A stretch of 23,737 nucleotides of DNA from Desulfobacteraceae bacterium (GCA_020349865.1 CP070700.1:2178126-2201862), one strand, 5' to 3'; positions 15,740 to 23,737 are shown, numbered from the stretch's first letter. Program-made: numbers and translations. The notes: generated from the letters alone by a model not told the origin.

Positions 15740-17908
15740 TCACTGGATATGTCTTCTAAGCTGCTTCCTGAACCCGTGGACTGGCACCTTTTTTAATCTA
15801 TCTAAAAAGCCGATTAGAATCTCGGCGAATTGATAGGGTTCGTGGGCTTCTCCCCAGTTGATTAACAACCTGGTCCCGCCAATCCCCACGAAATCCAAGA
15901 AATCCTTTAAAAGTTCGAGGCGCCTTTGGGCGATATGATTGGCGTTGTTATGTCTGCACCCGCCTTGGTGACACCCCAATACCGCCACTCCTTCGATTCC
16001 CTTGGCCAGTGCCATTAGCACTAAACTGCTCTCTACCCGGCCGGCACACTCCACTGGGACTACCCGAAATGAGGCAGGAAGTGGAAACCTCCTTTTCCCC
16101 GCGCCGTGAAGACCGATAAAGCTGCACCACCTGCAGGCAAAGACTATTACCCTGGGTGACCCCCTATTTGAGGTTGAATCCTCCGTTCCTGCAATTCCTT
16201 CATGAAGGCGAGTCTCTTGCTGGAATGAATGTTTGATCATTTCAGCTATCGAATAAAAACTCTGCTCGGGTACTTGGATAGCTCCGCCCGGGCAGACCGC
16301 GACACAGCTCCCGCAGCCTTTGCACCTGAACGTATTGATCGCACTTAATTTTTCTTTTTCTTGAATATGGCACGCCTCAAACGGGCAAACTGAAACGCAC
16401 TTTCCGCAGCCTGTACACCGTGTGACATTGACCCTGGCCTTAAAAGGATGGGTATCAGGAAACAAACCGAGAGTGGATGCTTCAATATTTTCCCTTTTCA
16501 GAAAGGCGGCAGCCTTTATGGCGGCAGCCTCGCCCTGTTCAATGGCCTGATGCGCAGATACCGGCCATCTGACAGAGCCACAGATAAAGACCCCATCAGT
16601 GCTGGTCTCCAAGGGGTGAATAGGGTCATTGCCGCGGAAGAAACCATATCGGTCCAATTCAACTCCGAGCACCTTGGCCAGTCCGGGGTTATCCTTTTTG
16701 GGGGCTAAGGGAGTACTGAGCACCACCAGATCTGTGTCTATACTCCTGTAAGTGCCTGAGCTTACGTCCCACACTTCTACGACCTTCACTGCCCCATTTC
16801 CCTTTATTTGCGGTGGTCTTTTCTCATCATATCTTATTAGTAAGATGCCGCTTGAAAGGGCCTTACGGTAATATTCTTCCGCTATCTTGCCCGGTGTCAC
16901 AATATCACGATGTAGCACAAACACCCTTGAATCAGGTGTCTCTTCCATCAACCTCATAGCGTTCTTAAGGCTTGTCGGACAGCATATGGTGGAACAATAC
17001 GGTCGGCTTTGATCCCTTGCCCCCACACACTGGATAAAAACGATCTTCTTGGCCTGAACCGCCCCTTTCTTGAATCGTCTTTCAAGCTCCATCTGGGTGA
17101 TGACATTTCGGGATTCACCATATCCAAAAAGACCGTGTGGAATCACCACCCTGGCGCCAGTGGCAATTATGATCGCACCTGCCCGGAGAGAAAAATCTCT
17201 CCCGTCCCCTGCTAAATGCACCTTGAAATCCCCTACAACGCCTTCGGCGGAGAGGATTTTGGTCCTGGGATAAAATTTGATGAGTGGATTAACTGCCGCT
17301 TCATCAACGTATGGCTTCATCTTTTCGGAGGCGGTCTCATTTCCAGGAAATAACCGGGTAATCAGGTTAAGCATGCCCCCGGGTTTTCCGACCGTCTCAA
17401 CCAAATGGGTCTTAAGGCCGATTCGCGCCAAGGAACACGCTGCGGACAAACCAGCCGGGCCAGCCCCAAGGATCAAGGCCTCTGGACATACCTCTACCCT
17501 GGCATCCTCGGAATGTTCCTTGTGCTCCAGGGATGCCAGGCCCATATGGACCAGATCGTAGGCCTTTTGGTTGGCTTCCTCCGGTTCTCCACCATGAATC
17601 CAGGCGCATCCCTCCCTTATGTCCACGAGCTCAATGTCCGAGATACTTATGCCACTTTTCACAAGACCACTAATAATCAGACTGCCTCTTGATAACTGAG
17701 AACATGCAGCAACTAAGACCTTATCTTCACCAGTGTCCCTGATGATGTATGCGGCTTTATTCACATCTTTTTCAAGACAGAGAGACTCAAATATTTCTAT
17801 GCGAGAGACGTTAGCGCTCCTTTGCACTTTCTCCTTCAAATCAATAATCCTGATAGTTCCCTCGATTTCACCGAGGCATTTGCAGAGGAAGACGATGGGA
17901 CGCGACAT
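15740..17908 (-). CDS. hdrA: HdrA-MvhD fusion flavoprotein
   Basis: 722 residues. The HdrA N-terminal domain (1-130) contains AACS and REGCAWIH. FAD-binding GAGPAG is at 148-153, followed by GGML. A conserved HdrA stretch IQCVGARD...YCSTICC lies at 292-310. Two ferredoxin-type clusters are at 498-509 (CTGCGKCVSVCP) and 529-540 (CKGCGSCVAVCP). The C-terminal MvhD/FrhD-like [2Fe-2S] domain (586-708) keeps five cysteines: C592, C595, C621, C646 and C651 (CRWC, VECAGRV, GCHQGGC). In other systems HdrA is the flavin-based electron-bifurcating subunit, and MvhD brings electrons from a hydrogenase or formate dehydrogenase. No hydrogenase is encoded here, so the AOR or the NapGH-like parts are the likely donors or acceptors (inference). 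It lacks the YPT-x2-CxxC motif, which the neighbouring short HdrA has. The start lies 7 nt after the previous stop. Confidence 0.92.
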   Translation of the reverse strand: MSRPIVFLCKCLGEIEGTIRIIDLKEKVQRSANVSRIEIFESLCLEKDVNKAAYIIRDTGEDKVLVAACSQLSRGSLIISGLVKSGISISDIELVDIREGCAWIHGGEPEEANQKAYDLVHMGLASLEHKEHSEDARVEVCPEALILGAGPAGLSAACSLARIGLKTHLVETVGKPGGMLNLITRLFPGNETASEKMKPYVDEAAVNPLIKFYPRTKILSAEGVVGDFKVHLAGDGRDFSLRAGAIIIATGARVVIPHGLFGYGESRNVITQMELERRFKKGAVQAKKIVFIQCVGARDQSRPYCSTICCPTSLKNAMRLMEETPDSRVFVLHRDIVTPGKIAEEYYRKALSSGILLIRYDEKRPPQIKGNGAVKVVEVWDVSSGTYRSIDTDLVVLSTPLAPKKDNPGLAKVLGVELDRYGFFRGNDPIHPLETSTDGVFICGSVRWPVSAHQAIEQGEAAAIKAAAFLKRENIEASTLGLFPDTHPFKARVNVTRCTGCGKCVSVCPFEACHIQEKEKLSAINTFRCKGCGSCVAVCPGGAIQVPEQSFYSIAEMIKHSFQQETRLHEGIAGTEDSTSNRGSPRVIVFACRWCSFIGLHGAGKRRFPLPASFRVVPVECAGRVESSLVLMALAKGIEGVAVLGCHQGGCRHNNANHIAQRRLELLKDFLDFVGIGGTRLLINWGEAHEPYQFAEILIGFLDRLKKVPVHGFRKQLRRHIQ

Positions 17909-17915
17909 TGTTCTT

Positions 17916-19208
17916 CTACCGTTCTAGCTTAAATTTCTTGCAAAGGGCCTTCAGCGCTGCTGATGAAGCCTGAATGGATGATTCAATAACGTCAGCCGGT
18001 CCTGAGCTGAAACCGCAAGAAAGATCCGAATTGCCGTCTTTCTCATTGGCCAGAAAACCGTGGCTGTCTAAAGCCGGCATACCCTTTTGTCCAAGGTCCA
18101 TCTGGAGCAAACCGGGCCGCAGTGCCCCGTTTAATATAACCATATCAAACTTGCAGATTTTTACTTCCTGGGTCATGGTATCCTCGTACTTGATAGCTAA
18201 GCCCCCACCTTGTGGCAAGGAGAGGATCAGGCCTGGCCTCCCTCTAATTAGATTCAAGTGGTAATCCTTGGTGGCCTTTACGGCATATTCGTAGTAGTTT
18301 TTCCCAACGGTGCGCAGATCTGCAAAAAAGATGGCGCATTCGATTTCAGGCGCCCGTTTATTCACCCATTTCGCCTGTTTGAGTGCATGCATACAGCAAA
18401 CTGCCGAGCAGTAAGGGAACATCCTCATGTCCCTTGCACCCGCGCATTGGATAAAGGCGATAGCCCGAGGGGACGAAAGATCGGATTTCTTCCTGATATT
18501 TCCCCGGTTCGGCCCTGCCTCTGATATCCAAGTTTCAAATTCCATGGAATGCATAATGTCAGGATGGGTACCGCTCCCGAATTCCTGAAGCCTAAATAAG
18601 TCTACCTCTTGGAAGCCGGTCGCCCATATCACATCGTCTACTGTAATAACAATCTCTTCTTCGGCGCGATCGAGATCAATAGCATTGCTCGGGCATATCT
18701 CCTGGCACATGCCGCATCTGGTGCAGGTATCCTTATTGATCATGTATGAAGGTGGGTATGCATGATCCCAGGCCATTTCAACCGCGTGGGACAAAGAGGC
18801 ATATTCCTCAAGGTGGCAGAGTTCTTTTTCAACAGGACACACTTTTGCGCAGCGGCCACAAGAGATGCACTTTTCTTTGTCCACAAAATGAGGGCCCTTT
18901 ACGATGGAAACGTTCTTGTATTTTTCATACCCGGTCAATTCCATGACGCGAGCACGGGTGTGGACTGTAATCTTGGGGTGTTGAGTGCATTTCTTGATCT
19001 CTGTCCAGAGTGGACAGAATGCGCAATGGTCCGTGGGGTAAAGCTTGTCCAGTTTTGCCACCTGGCCGCCCAGATTGGGCTCTTTTTCCACAAGGTGCAC
19101 GATTCGGCCGGCATTGGCCAGATCCAGGGCTGCCACGATCCCGGCCACTCCGCCACCAACGACCATTACGGGATTTCCCCGTGTCTCTGTCCCAAATCGC
19201 ATAGGCAT
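17916..19208 (-). CDS. short HdrA-like flavoprotein
   Basis: 430 residues. FAD-binding GGGVAG (18-23) comes near the start, so the HdrA N-terminal domain is absent. It is followed by the HdrA cysteine motif YPTDHCAFC (57-65) with HPKI, two [4Fe-4S] clusters (CISCGRCAKVCP 114-125, CTRCGMCQEICP 162-173), and the conserved IQCAGARD...YCSAVCCMHA stretch near 258-278. It resembles HdrA/BamE-type proteins and complements the HdrA-MvhD fusion encoded next: this one carries the cysteine motif that the fusion lacks, and the fusion carries the N-terminal and MvhD domains missing here. The two may form a heteromeric flavin unit. It starts 5 nt after the stop of the NapG-like gene. A second in-frame ATG two codons later cannot be excluded as the start. 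Confidence 0.88.
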   Translation of the reverse strand: MPMRFGTETRGNPVMVVGGGVAGIVAALDLANAGRIVHLVEKEPNLGGQVAKLDKLYPTDHCAFCPLWTEIKKCTQHPKITVHTRARVMELTGYEKYKNVSIVKGPHFVDKEKCISCGRCAKVCPVEKELCHLEEYASLSHAVEMAWDHAYPPSYMINKDTCTRCGMCQEICPSNAIDLDRAEEEIVITVDDVIWATGFQEVDLFRLQEFGSGTHPDIMHSMEFETWISEAGPNRGNIRKKSDLSSPRAIAFIQCAGARDMRMFPYCSAVCCMHALKQAKWVNKRAPEIECAIFFADLRTVGKNYYEYAVKATKDYHLNLIRGRPGLILSLPQGGGLAIKYEDTMTQEVKICKFDMVILNGALRPGLLQMDLGQKGMPALDSHGFLANEKDGNSDLSCGFSSGPADVIESSIQASSAALKALCKKFKLER

Positions 19209-19213
19209 TTTTG

Positions 19214-19909
19214 TTAGGGGTTCCTTTTGACTATTTCGTAGTGCTCGGCCAGTGTCCTGATCCGGTTCACAAACCAGGTCTTGAAATCAGGGGGCGGGAA
19301 TTCATAGGGGGCCACACGATTTTCCAGACGCAGGGCAAACCTCTCCTCGGGGGGGGCAAACCGCTTGGCTCCCTCGTAGGAAATAATTATGGATTTTGGT
19401 TTTGTGGGGCACTTGCGCACACATATGCCGCAGCCATTGCATTTTTCCAGCTCAAGCACGGGAAAGCGTCTTTTCTTGAGCCTGAAGGCCTTGGTTGGGC
19501 AGGCCTTGTAACATACCTCGCATCGCTTCTTCTTTTGCCAGGCTAGGCATATGTCATGGTTGATTACTGCCGTGCCTAAATCTACTTTCTCCTTTGGAAT
19601 CTTCTTCAGCGCACCTGTGGGGCAGGTCCTGATACATTCCATGCAAATAATGCACTTGGTCACATCCATAACTGGTGTGCCAATGTTGCCGATGCCGTCA
19701 AAAATACCGGCAGGGCGAAGTGCCAGGGGCTGACACACGTCTATGCACTCAAGGCACCGGGTGCAAAAGCCCAGGAACTCCTCCTCAATTATTGCCCCGG
19801 GAGGCCGTGGTAGTGCCTCTGCCTTTTTCACCTTAAAGAGGGCTAAGATCCCCCCGGAAACTGTGCCACTTACAACAAAGTGCAGAAAACTTCTTCTGGA
19901 AATGCCCAT
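19214..19909 (-). CDS. NapG/MauM-like ferredoxin with Tat signal
   Basis: 231 residues. A twin-arginine signal lies at the very start (SRRSFLHF, R5-R6), with a hydrophobic stretch and a possible cleavage near KKAEA (about 32). Four [4Fe-4S] motifs follow: CTRCLECIDVC (49-59), CIICMECIRTCP (86-97), C121 with CEVCYKACP (130-138) and CNGCGICVRKCP (157-168). NapG/MauM-type ferredoxins act in the periplasm and receive electrons from a NapH-type membrane protein; such a protein is encoded four genes downstream. The gap to the AOR gene upstream is 120 nt, the longest inside the operon, and holds a terminator-like hairpin. Whether it serves the AOR or another acceptor cannot be told from sequence. 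Confidence 0.88.
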   Translation of the reverse strand: MGISRRSFLHFVVSGTVSGGILALFKVKKAEALPRPPGAIIEEEFLGFCTRCLECIDVCQPLALRPAGIFDGIGNIGTPVMDVTKCIICMECIRTCPTGALKKIPKEKVDLGTAVINHDICLAWQKKKRCEVCYKACPTKAFRLKKRRFPVLELEKCNGCGICVRKCPTKPKSIIISYEGAKRFAPPEERFALRLENRVAPYEFPPPDFKTWFVNRIRTLAEHYEIVKRNP

Positions 19910-19956
19910 GAGATTTGCTCAGCCACTCCGAGAACGGATCGTATTTATTTCTTTTA

Positions 19957-20003
19957 TAAAAAACAAGGGCGGTGGGGTCACCCGCTGGTATCCCCGCCGC
20001 CCC
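19957..20003 (-). terminator. intra-operon terminator or attenuator hairpin
   Basis: On the minus strand GGGCGGCGGGG (20002-19992) pairs with CCCCACCGCCC (19977-19967), 11 positions with one mismatch, around a loop of 14 nt. The hairpin is followed by TTGTTTTTT (19966-19958). This is a GC-rich stem followed by a T-run, the form of an intrinsic terminator. It lies in the 120-nt gap between the AOR gene and the NapG-like gene. It probably lowers transcription of the nine downstream genes relative to the first two, or marks an operon border. Confidence 0.65.
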
Positions 20004-20029
20004 ACAAGTAGTCATCCCGTGCTGGACTA

Positions 20030-21844
20030 CTATCCTCTCGCCGCATTTACGTCATCGATGGCGAAGTCAAGCCCGAGTTGCTTGAGAGTCTTGTCCGGGG
20101 GAAGGCCGTCGTCGGCCCATTCGAAATAGGCATAGTATTTGTCCTGCATCGCCTTCATTTCTTCTGGTGTGACAATAGCATCTTTCTTCGGACCTTCTGG
20201 TAGCTTTTCGGTCAAGAGGCGTTTGGGTAAAACGTCATCCTTTCGGCCTATGCCCTCTCGTGCATTAAAGCAGCGCTCTAAGGTAATGATCCGCTTTCCC
20301 GTAGTCCAGTACTCATCGTCTGTCATGTCCCAGCCACACAGTGGATTAAGCATGGCGGTATAGACTTGTGGAGTGACCTTGCCCCACGGATATCCTCCCA
20401 CGAACGAGCACATGACAAGGGAATTCAGCATGGCCCACTGGGCATGTTTCTTGGGGTTTGTGCCCTCGTGATGGCAGCCGCCCCTTTGGCCAAGGGCATA
20501 GCTGTAACCCCTGGCCTTGTCACCCCGCGGGTCATGGGCCGCGAGTTCCTGGCCCTTCACGTGGATGGCGTAATAGTCAGCGCCCTTGCCTATCTTATCT
20601 CCCATCCTCTTTACGCCCAGGGATAAGAGTTCCCCGGCTTTGCCATCTTTGTGGGCCACTTGGTCGATCAACTTGATCATCGCCCCTGTCTCGCCCCACT
20701 CCAGTTCAACGCCGTCAAGGTCATCATAGGTGAGGATCTTACGGTCTATCAACTCCATGGTATACCCGAGCACATTGCCCATGGAAATAGCGTCGACACC
20801 CATGGCATCACACATCTCGATGGACTTGATATAGCCGTCAAAATCTGACACCCCGCAGTTGCTGCCTAACATTGTACCGGTCTCATATTCAGGGCCTTCT
20901 GCCACAAGACCGCTGTAATCTCCTCCGCGTATTACCCCAACCTTCATGCAGTGGACAGGACAGTTCGGGCAAGAAAGGTGTTTCTTCCAGAATGTCCGTG
21001 CTGCCTCCTCTCCACCAATCCGCTCAATGTCAGGATACCAGGTGGTCTGGAAGTTCTTGGTAACTAAGGAACCACTGACCCAGTTTTTGAGCTCGAGCAG
21101 GCCTGCAGTACCCCATCGTTTTATGCCCTGCCAGGCCTCGAGATCCACAGCTAACTTCTTTGCTTTTTTTGCGGCTTCATGGAACTCCTTGTCGGCTGAA
21201 ATAGGTACAGACCCAGTGCCTTTAATGGCGATTGCCTTTAGTTTCTTGCTCCCCAAAACGCAACCGCCTCCACTTCTCCCTGCAGCACGGAAGCGATCAA
21301 CAATGAGACAGGAATAGGGCACTAAATTTTCTCCACCGGGTCCTATTACGATGGTCTTGACGTCAGGATCATTTAGGTCCTTCTTTATGGCATCATCGGT
21401 GGCATAGGTGTCCTTGCCCCAGAGCGTCTTTCTTGCATCCCTGAACTCAACCTTGTCATTGTTGATGTAGAGCCAAACGGGGAGGCGGGATTGGCCCTTT
21501 ATCAGGATGCCGTCCCAACCGGCCCACTTTAGCTCATTGGCAAAGTGGCCCCCTACTTCGGCATGACCGAAGATGCCAGTATGGGGGCTCTTCATGGCAA
21601 TGCTTAGTCGGGTTGCCGGGCAGTAAGTTCCATTCAAAGGACCTACTCCCAGAAACATAAAATTTTTCTCTGAGAGGGGGTCCGCCTTTGCTTCCAGCTC
21701 TGTGAAAAGGAAGTAGGCGCCTAAGCCAGAACCCCCAATGTATTTTCGGTAAATCTCATCGGAGACGCTACGCGCCTTATACTGTTTGTTCGAAAGATCG
21801 ATCTCTAAGATCTTTCCAAAATATCCGCCTTTGGGTGCAGACAT
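20030..21844 (-). CDS. AOR-family tungsten/molybdenum-pterin oxidoreductase
   Basis: 604 residues, the normal family length. It has the AOR N-terminal pterin fold (IGGSGLGAYFL near 36-46, GVGPLNGTYCPATR near 66-79, GSKKLKAI near 198-205). Cluster cysteines are C292/C295/C299 (CPNCPVHC) and C479 (NSLVMC). The motif DAMGVD is at 346-351, and a DPRG...RGGCHH segment is near 438-459. AOR-family enzymes hold a bis-tungstopterin and oxidise aldehydes or reduce acids or ring systems; the substrate here is unknown. The C-terminus (DDGLPP..TLKQLGL) resembles BamB-type and YdhV-type members. There is no Tat signal, but the gene upstream encodes a Tat-exported ferredoxin. The TAATG at 21852-21848 offers a start at 21850, but I choose ATG 21844 because AGGAGG lies 8 nt before it and only 2 nt before the other. 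Confidence 0.92.
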   Translation of the reverse strand: MSAPKGGYFGKILEIDLSNKQYKARSVSDEIYRKYIGGSGLGAYFLFTELEAKADPLSEKNFMFLGVGPLNGTYCPATRLSIAMKSPHTGIFGHAEVGGHFANELKWAGWDGILIKGQSRLPVWLYINNDKVEFRDARKTLWGKDTYATDDAIKKDLNDPDVKTIVIGPGGENLVPYSCLIVDRFRAAGRSGGGCVLGSKKLKAIAIKGTGSVPISADKEFHEAAKKAKKLAVDLEAWQGIKRWGTAGLLELKNWVSGSLVTKNFQTTWYPDIERIGGEEAARTFWKKHLSCPNCPVHCMKVGVIRGGDYSGLVAEGPEYETGTMLGSNCGVSDFDGYIKSIEMCDAMGVDAISMGNVLGYTMELIDRKILTYDDLDGVELEWGETGAMIKLIDQVAHKDGKAGELLSLGVKRMGDKIGKGADYYAIHVKGQELAAHDPRGDKARGYSYALGQRGGCHHEGTNPKKHAQWAMLNSLVMCSFVGGYPWGKVTPQVYTAMLNPLCGWDMTDDEYWTTGKRIITLERCFNAREGIGRKDDVLPKRLLTEKLPEGPKKDAIVTPEEMKAMQDKYYAYFEWADDGLPPDKTLKQLGLDFAIDDVNAARG

Positions 21845-21849
21845 GGCCA

Positions 21850-22557
21850 TTACCTCCTTTCGCCCTTCTCATTGGGATAGAAAAGGTTAATCTGGAGCGC
21901 CTCGACAGCCTCGTCAGGACTGACATTTCGGTACGCCATGTTGACACCAAATCCCACCTTGCCTGACCTGAGACATGGCCCCTGTGGCGTGCCAGACTGC
22001 TCTACGCATGCCTTGACGCATTCCGGGTCGCCATCACACAGGTCGCAGAATATGGGCCAACCAGTATCGGGATGGCGGCGCAGGTAACCGGCCGGACATG
22101 CCTCCATACACTTATTGCACTTGGCGCCCAAGCAGGTCTTGTCATCAATATACTTGATAGCGTGAGTCTTCTCATCCCTCTTAATGGCAACTGGCGTTGT
22201 TGGGCATGCCTTAATGCAAGGGGCATCGTCGCAATGCCAGCAGATGTTCGGAACATCTATGATGTTATGGTATCTCCGGACATGGACCTGGGCAACGGAC
22301 GGCCTGACAGTCCCTTCATGCTTCAAGGAACAAGCATACTCACAGGCACGACAACCCGTGCAGTTCTGACGTTCTGCAAAGAGGTATTTCATCTGCACCT
22401 TCTTTTCGGGCGGGGCGGCCTTGGCCCTTGGAACGCTGAAACCGCCTATTGTTGCCAGTGCTGTTACTCCACCGGCGGTTACAACGGCCCCCTTAAGAAA
22501 GCCCCGACGAGAAGTCTCCTTTCCTAAGATCTTTGGGGTTCTTCCTTCTTTCTCCAT
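21850..22557 (-). CDS. Tat-exported four-cluster ferredoxin (DmsB/HybA/YdhX-like)
   Basis: The first gene of the operon, 235 residues. A clear Tat signal (TSRRGFLKG, R17-R18) and hydrophobic segment lead to a possible cleavage after AKA (about 47). Four [4Fe-4S] motifs follow: CTGCRACEYAC (66-76), CWHCDDAPCIKACP (106-119), CLGAKCNKCMEACP (142-155) and CDLCDGDPECVKAC (171-184). Proteins of this kind pair with molybdenum- or tungsten-pterin enzymes as the electron-transfer subunit. Its stop overlaps the AOR reading region by one base (TAATG), so the two are probably made together and interact. GGAGG lies seven bases before the ATG. If the AOR is carried along by this Tat signal the enzyme would be periplasmic; the sequence alone cannot decide this. 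Confidence 0.92.
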   Translation of the reverse strand: MEKEGRTPKILGKETSRRGFLKGAVVTAGGVTALATIGGFSVPRAKAAPPEKKVQMKYLFAERQNCTGCRACEYACSLKHEGTVRPSVAQVHVRRYHNIIDVPNICWHCDDAPCIKACPTTPVAIKRDEKTHAIKYIDDKTCLGAKCNKCMEACPAGYLRRHPDTGWPIFCDLCDGDPECVKACVEQSGTPQGPCLRSGKVGFGVNMAYRNVSPDEAVEALQINLFYPNEKGERR

Positions 22558-23053
22558 GATTAAACCTCCATTTCGTTGAATTAGTGTTTCTAACGGAAAT
22601 CAACACGCAAACAATCGAAACACCACTAAAGCATCGTCAGCCGCTCTCTTTTCACAGGAGTTCTTTGGCGATCGCTCACTCAGAGAAAAAGGTTGATTGT
22701 AGTCTCTGCCTTTCTGAAGGTTGTTGAAAGCAAGTAGCGCATCGCCGTTTTACTGTAATGAAAAAAAACAGATGCTTAGCCAGGTTTTATAGGTTGAATT
22801 ATGAGTAAGTAGGTACAAAAAAAGTTCCACTCCTGGGAAGAGAACAAAACCAATGAGGGCTAAAGGTTAACGAGAAAAGTTAGGATAATATTGGTCTGAA
22901 AAGGTTGAAAGGTAAACGTTCGATAATACCTTTCCCCTTAGAGGCAACGCCAGCATACAGCATATGGTATCAGGCTCTAAACATAAATTGCCCTGAGAAC
23001 CCAGACAATCGTGACCCTCTTCATATGACGAAGCATACAGGGATCGGGTAAGG

Positions 23054-23065
23054 TATTTCGAAATA
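23054..23065. promoter_or_regulatory. 12-bp palindrome upstream of the operon
   Basis: TATTTCGAAATA is a perfect palindrome about 500 nt upstream of the first operon gene. It could be a dimeric regulator's binding site, but no promoter is visible beside it. Confidence 0.2.
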
Positions 23066-23133
23066 AATCATGCAAAATTTAATGGGAAAAAATCAATCTG
23101 TCAACAAAAAATTCGACGTAATTTCCATCCCTT

Positions 23134-23149
23134 ATATCAACTTTGATAT
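23134..23149. promoter_or_regulatory. 16-bp inverted repeat, possible operator
   Basis: ATATCAA at 23134-23140 and TTGATAT at 23143-23149 form a perfect inverted repeat with a 2-nt spacer. It continues into TTGATATATCACAA, which contains TTGAT and TGTGA half-sites similar to those of CRP/FNR-family regulators, though the spacing is not standard. It lies about 580 nt upstream of the operon start. Confidence 0.25.
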
Positions 23150-23737
23150 ATCACAATTTCCGGGAAGGATCGTTACTTATTCAGCACCAGGCATTTCTTA
23201 GGGCGATTCAGTCTCTAGGTCGCCCAGAAGTCCTGGTCCAAAGCAATGGTAAGGTTGATAACGCGTTACAATAATTCTAAAGGACCCCACGTCCTGTTAC
23301 AGTTCAGTGAGCAGTTTGGTGTAATGACGACAATGGGAAAAATATTTCAGAAGAATCGGAAACTGAAGAAGCGATATGAGGAGATAAGGAACTCCGTGAT
23401 AGCAGATCAAACGGGGGGTCGATACTTCCGGAAATCCGTAATCCAGCGATTGCATGTATCTGCTATATATCCCCGTGATAATTTTGTCCGATAATTTTAA
23501 GATATTGTAAACATATCAGCACATCAATTATTTTATAAATTGACCTATTTCCCATCGGCCTTTGTACCTACCTTAACAGGGCGCGGTGTTGGATTCGCCA
23601 ATAATGCGGCATAGGTCTTCCTTGATTTACAACCGACTTCAGGCGTTAGCTCACCAAATATTAAGTTTTCAAGGGGCAACTCTTGTGTGAAAAGCCATTA
23701 AAAAAATCAAAAAAAGGATGAAAAAGCCTTAATATTG

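Larger units (their letters stand above)
22558..23737. other. non-coding region upstream of the operon
   Basis: About 1.2 kb without a gene I can support. The operon promoter must lie here, read on the minus strand, but I find neither a convincing -35/-10 pair nor a sigma-54 GG-N10-GC site. Two palindromes are listed separately. Poly-A and poly-T runs are frequent, and GGCTTTT occurs twice (minus strand) in the last 60 nt. A frame at 23246-23494 on the plus strand could code for 82 residues but has no ribosome-binding site. Confidence 0.5.

Noticed and set aside
20030..21844. Assigning the AOR as the benzoyl-CoA reductase subunit BamB
   Set aside because: The C-terminus is similar, but the protein is shorter than I recall for BamB, the partner ferredoxin is Tat-exported, and no aromatic-degradation genes are present in the window.
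23246..23494. 82-residue plus-strand open frame
   Set aside because: No ribosome-binding site, no recognisable motif, and it lies in AT-rich DNA with no other coding signal.
1..23737. CRISPR arrays, tRNA or rRNA genes, intact insertion sequences
   Set aside because: I saw no regularly spaced repeats, no tRNA-like cloverleaf or rRNA sequence, and no full transposase gene.

Overview
The window looks like a chromosomal segment of a strictly anaerobic member of the Desulfobacterota (a deltaproteobacterial sulfate reducer or syntroph). The reasons are a large minus-strand operon rich in [4Fe-4S] proteins, HdrA-type flavoproteins and tungsten-type aldehyde:ferredoxin oxidoreductases (AOR), the remnant of an acyl-CoA dehydrogenase of the kind common in these bacteria, and large multi-domain signalling proteins. 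This is inferred from gene content; there is no rRNA or tRNA to confirm it.

Left part (1-8.3 kb, plus strand, signalling): the 3' end of a small membrane-protein gene, then a class III nucleotide cyclase with N-terminal zinc ribbons, an AAA-type ATPase module and TPRs (724-4068), and a soluble four-PAS/one-GAF hybrid histidine kinase (5036-8290). Three copies of a 105-nt element (251-355, 552-656, 4614-4718) lie in the non-coding DNA around these genes, all on the plus strand. They share hairpins with compensatory base changes, so they look like a structured RNA family that I cannot name.

Middle (8.3-9.9 kb): decayed material. There is an acyl-CoA dehydrogenase reduced to its two ends with an in-frame stop, a small hypothetical gene on the minus strand, and what looks like the degraded start of a REP-associated tyrosine transposase.

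Right part (9.9-22.6 kb, all minus strand): eleven closely packed genes read from 22557 down to 9876. In order they encode: a Tat-exported four-cluster ferredoxin; a full-length AOR-family enzyme; a hairpin plus T-tract; a Tat-exported NapG/MauM-like ferredoxin; a short HdrA; an HdrA-MvhD fusion; an HdrC-like protein; a fusion of a four-cluster ferredoxin with a NapH-like membrane protein; a shortened, degenerate AOR paralogue; a four-helix membrane protein; and two tandem E1-like (ThiF/MoeB) proteins. The parts suggest a membrane-linked redox complex. A tungsto/molybdopterin enzyme would exchange electrons with a flavin (possibly bifurcating) Hdr module and, through the NapGH-like parts, with the quinone pool. 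HdrB, any hydrogenase and any MoaD-like partner for the E1 pair are absent. This combination is the best candidate here for an undescribed system.

Right end (22.6-23.7 kb): AT-rich non-coding DNA upstream of the operon with two palindromes and no convincing gene.
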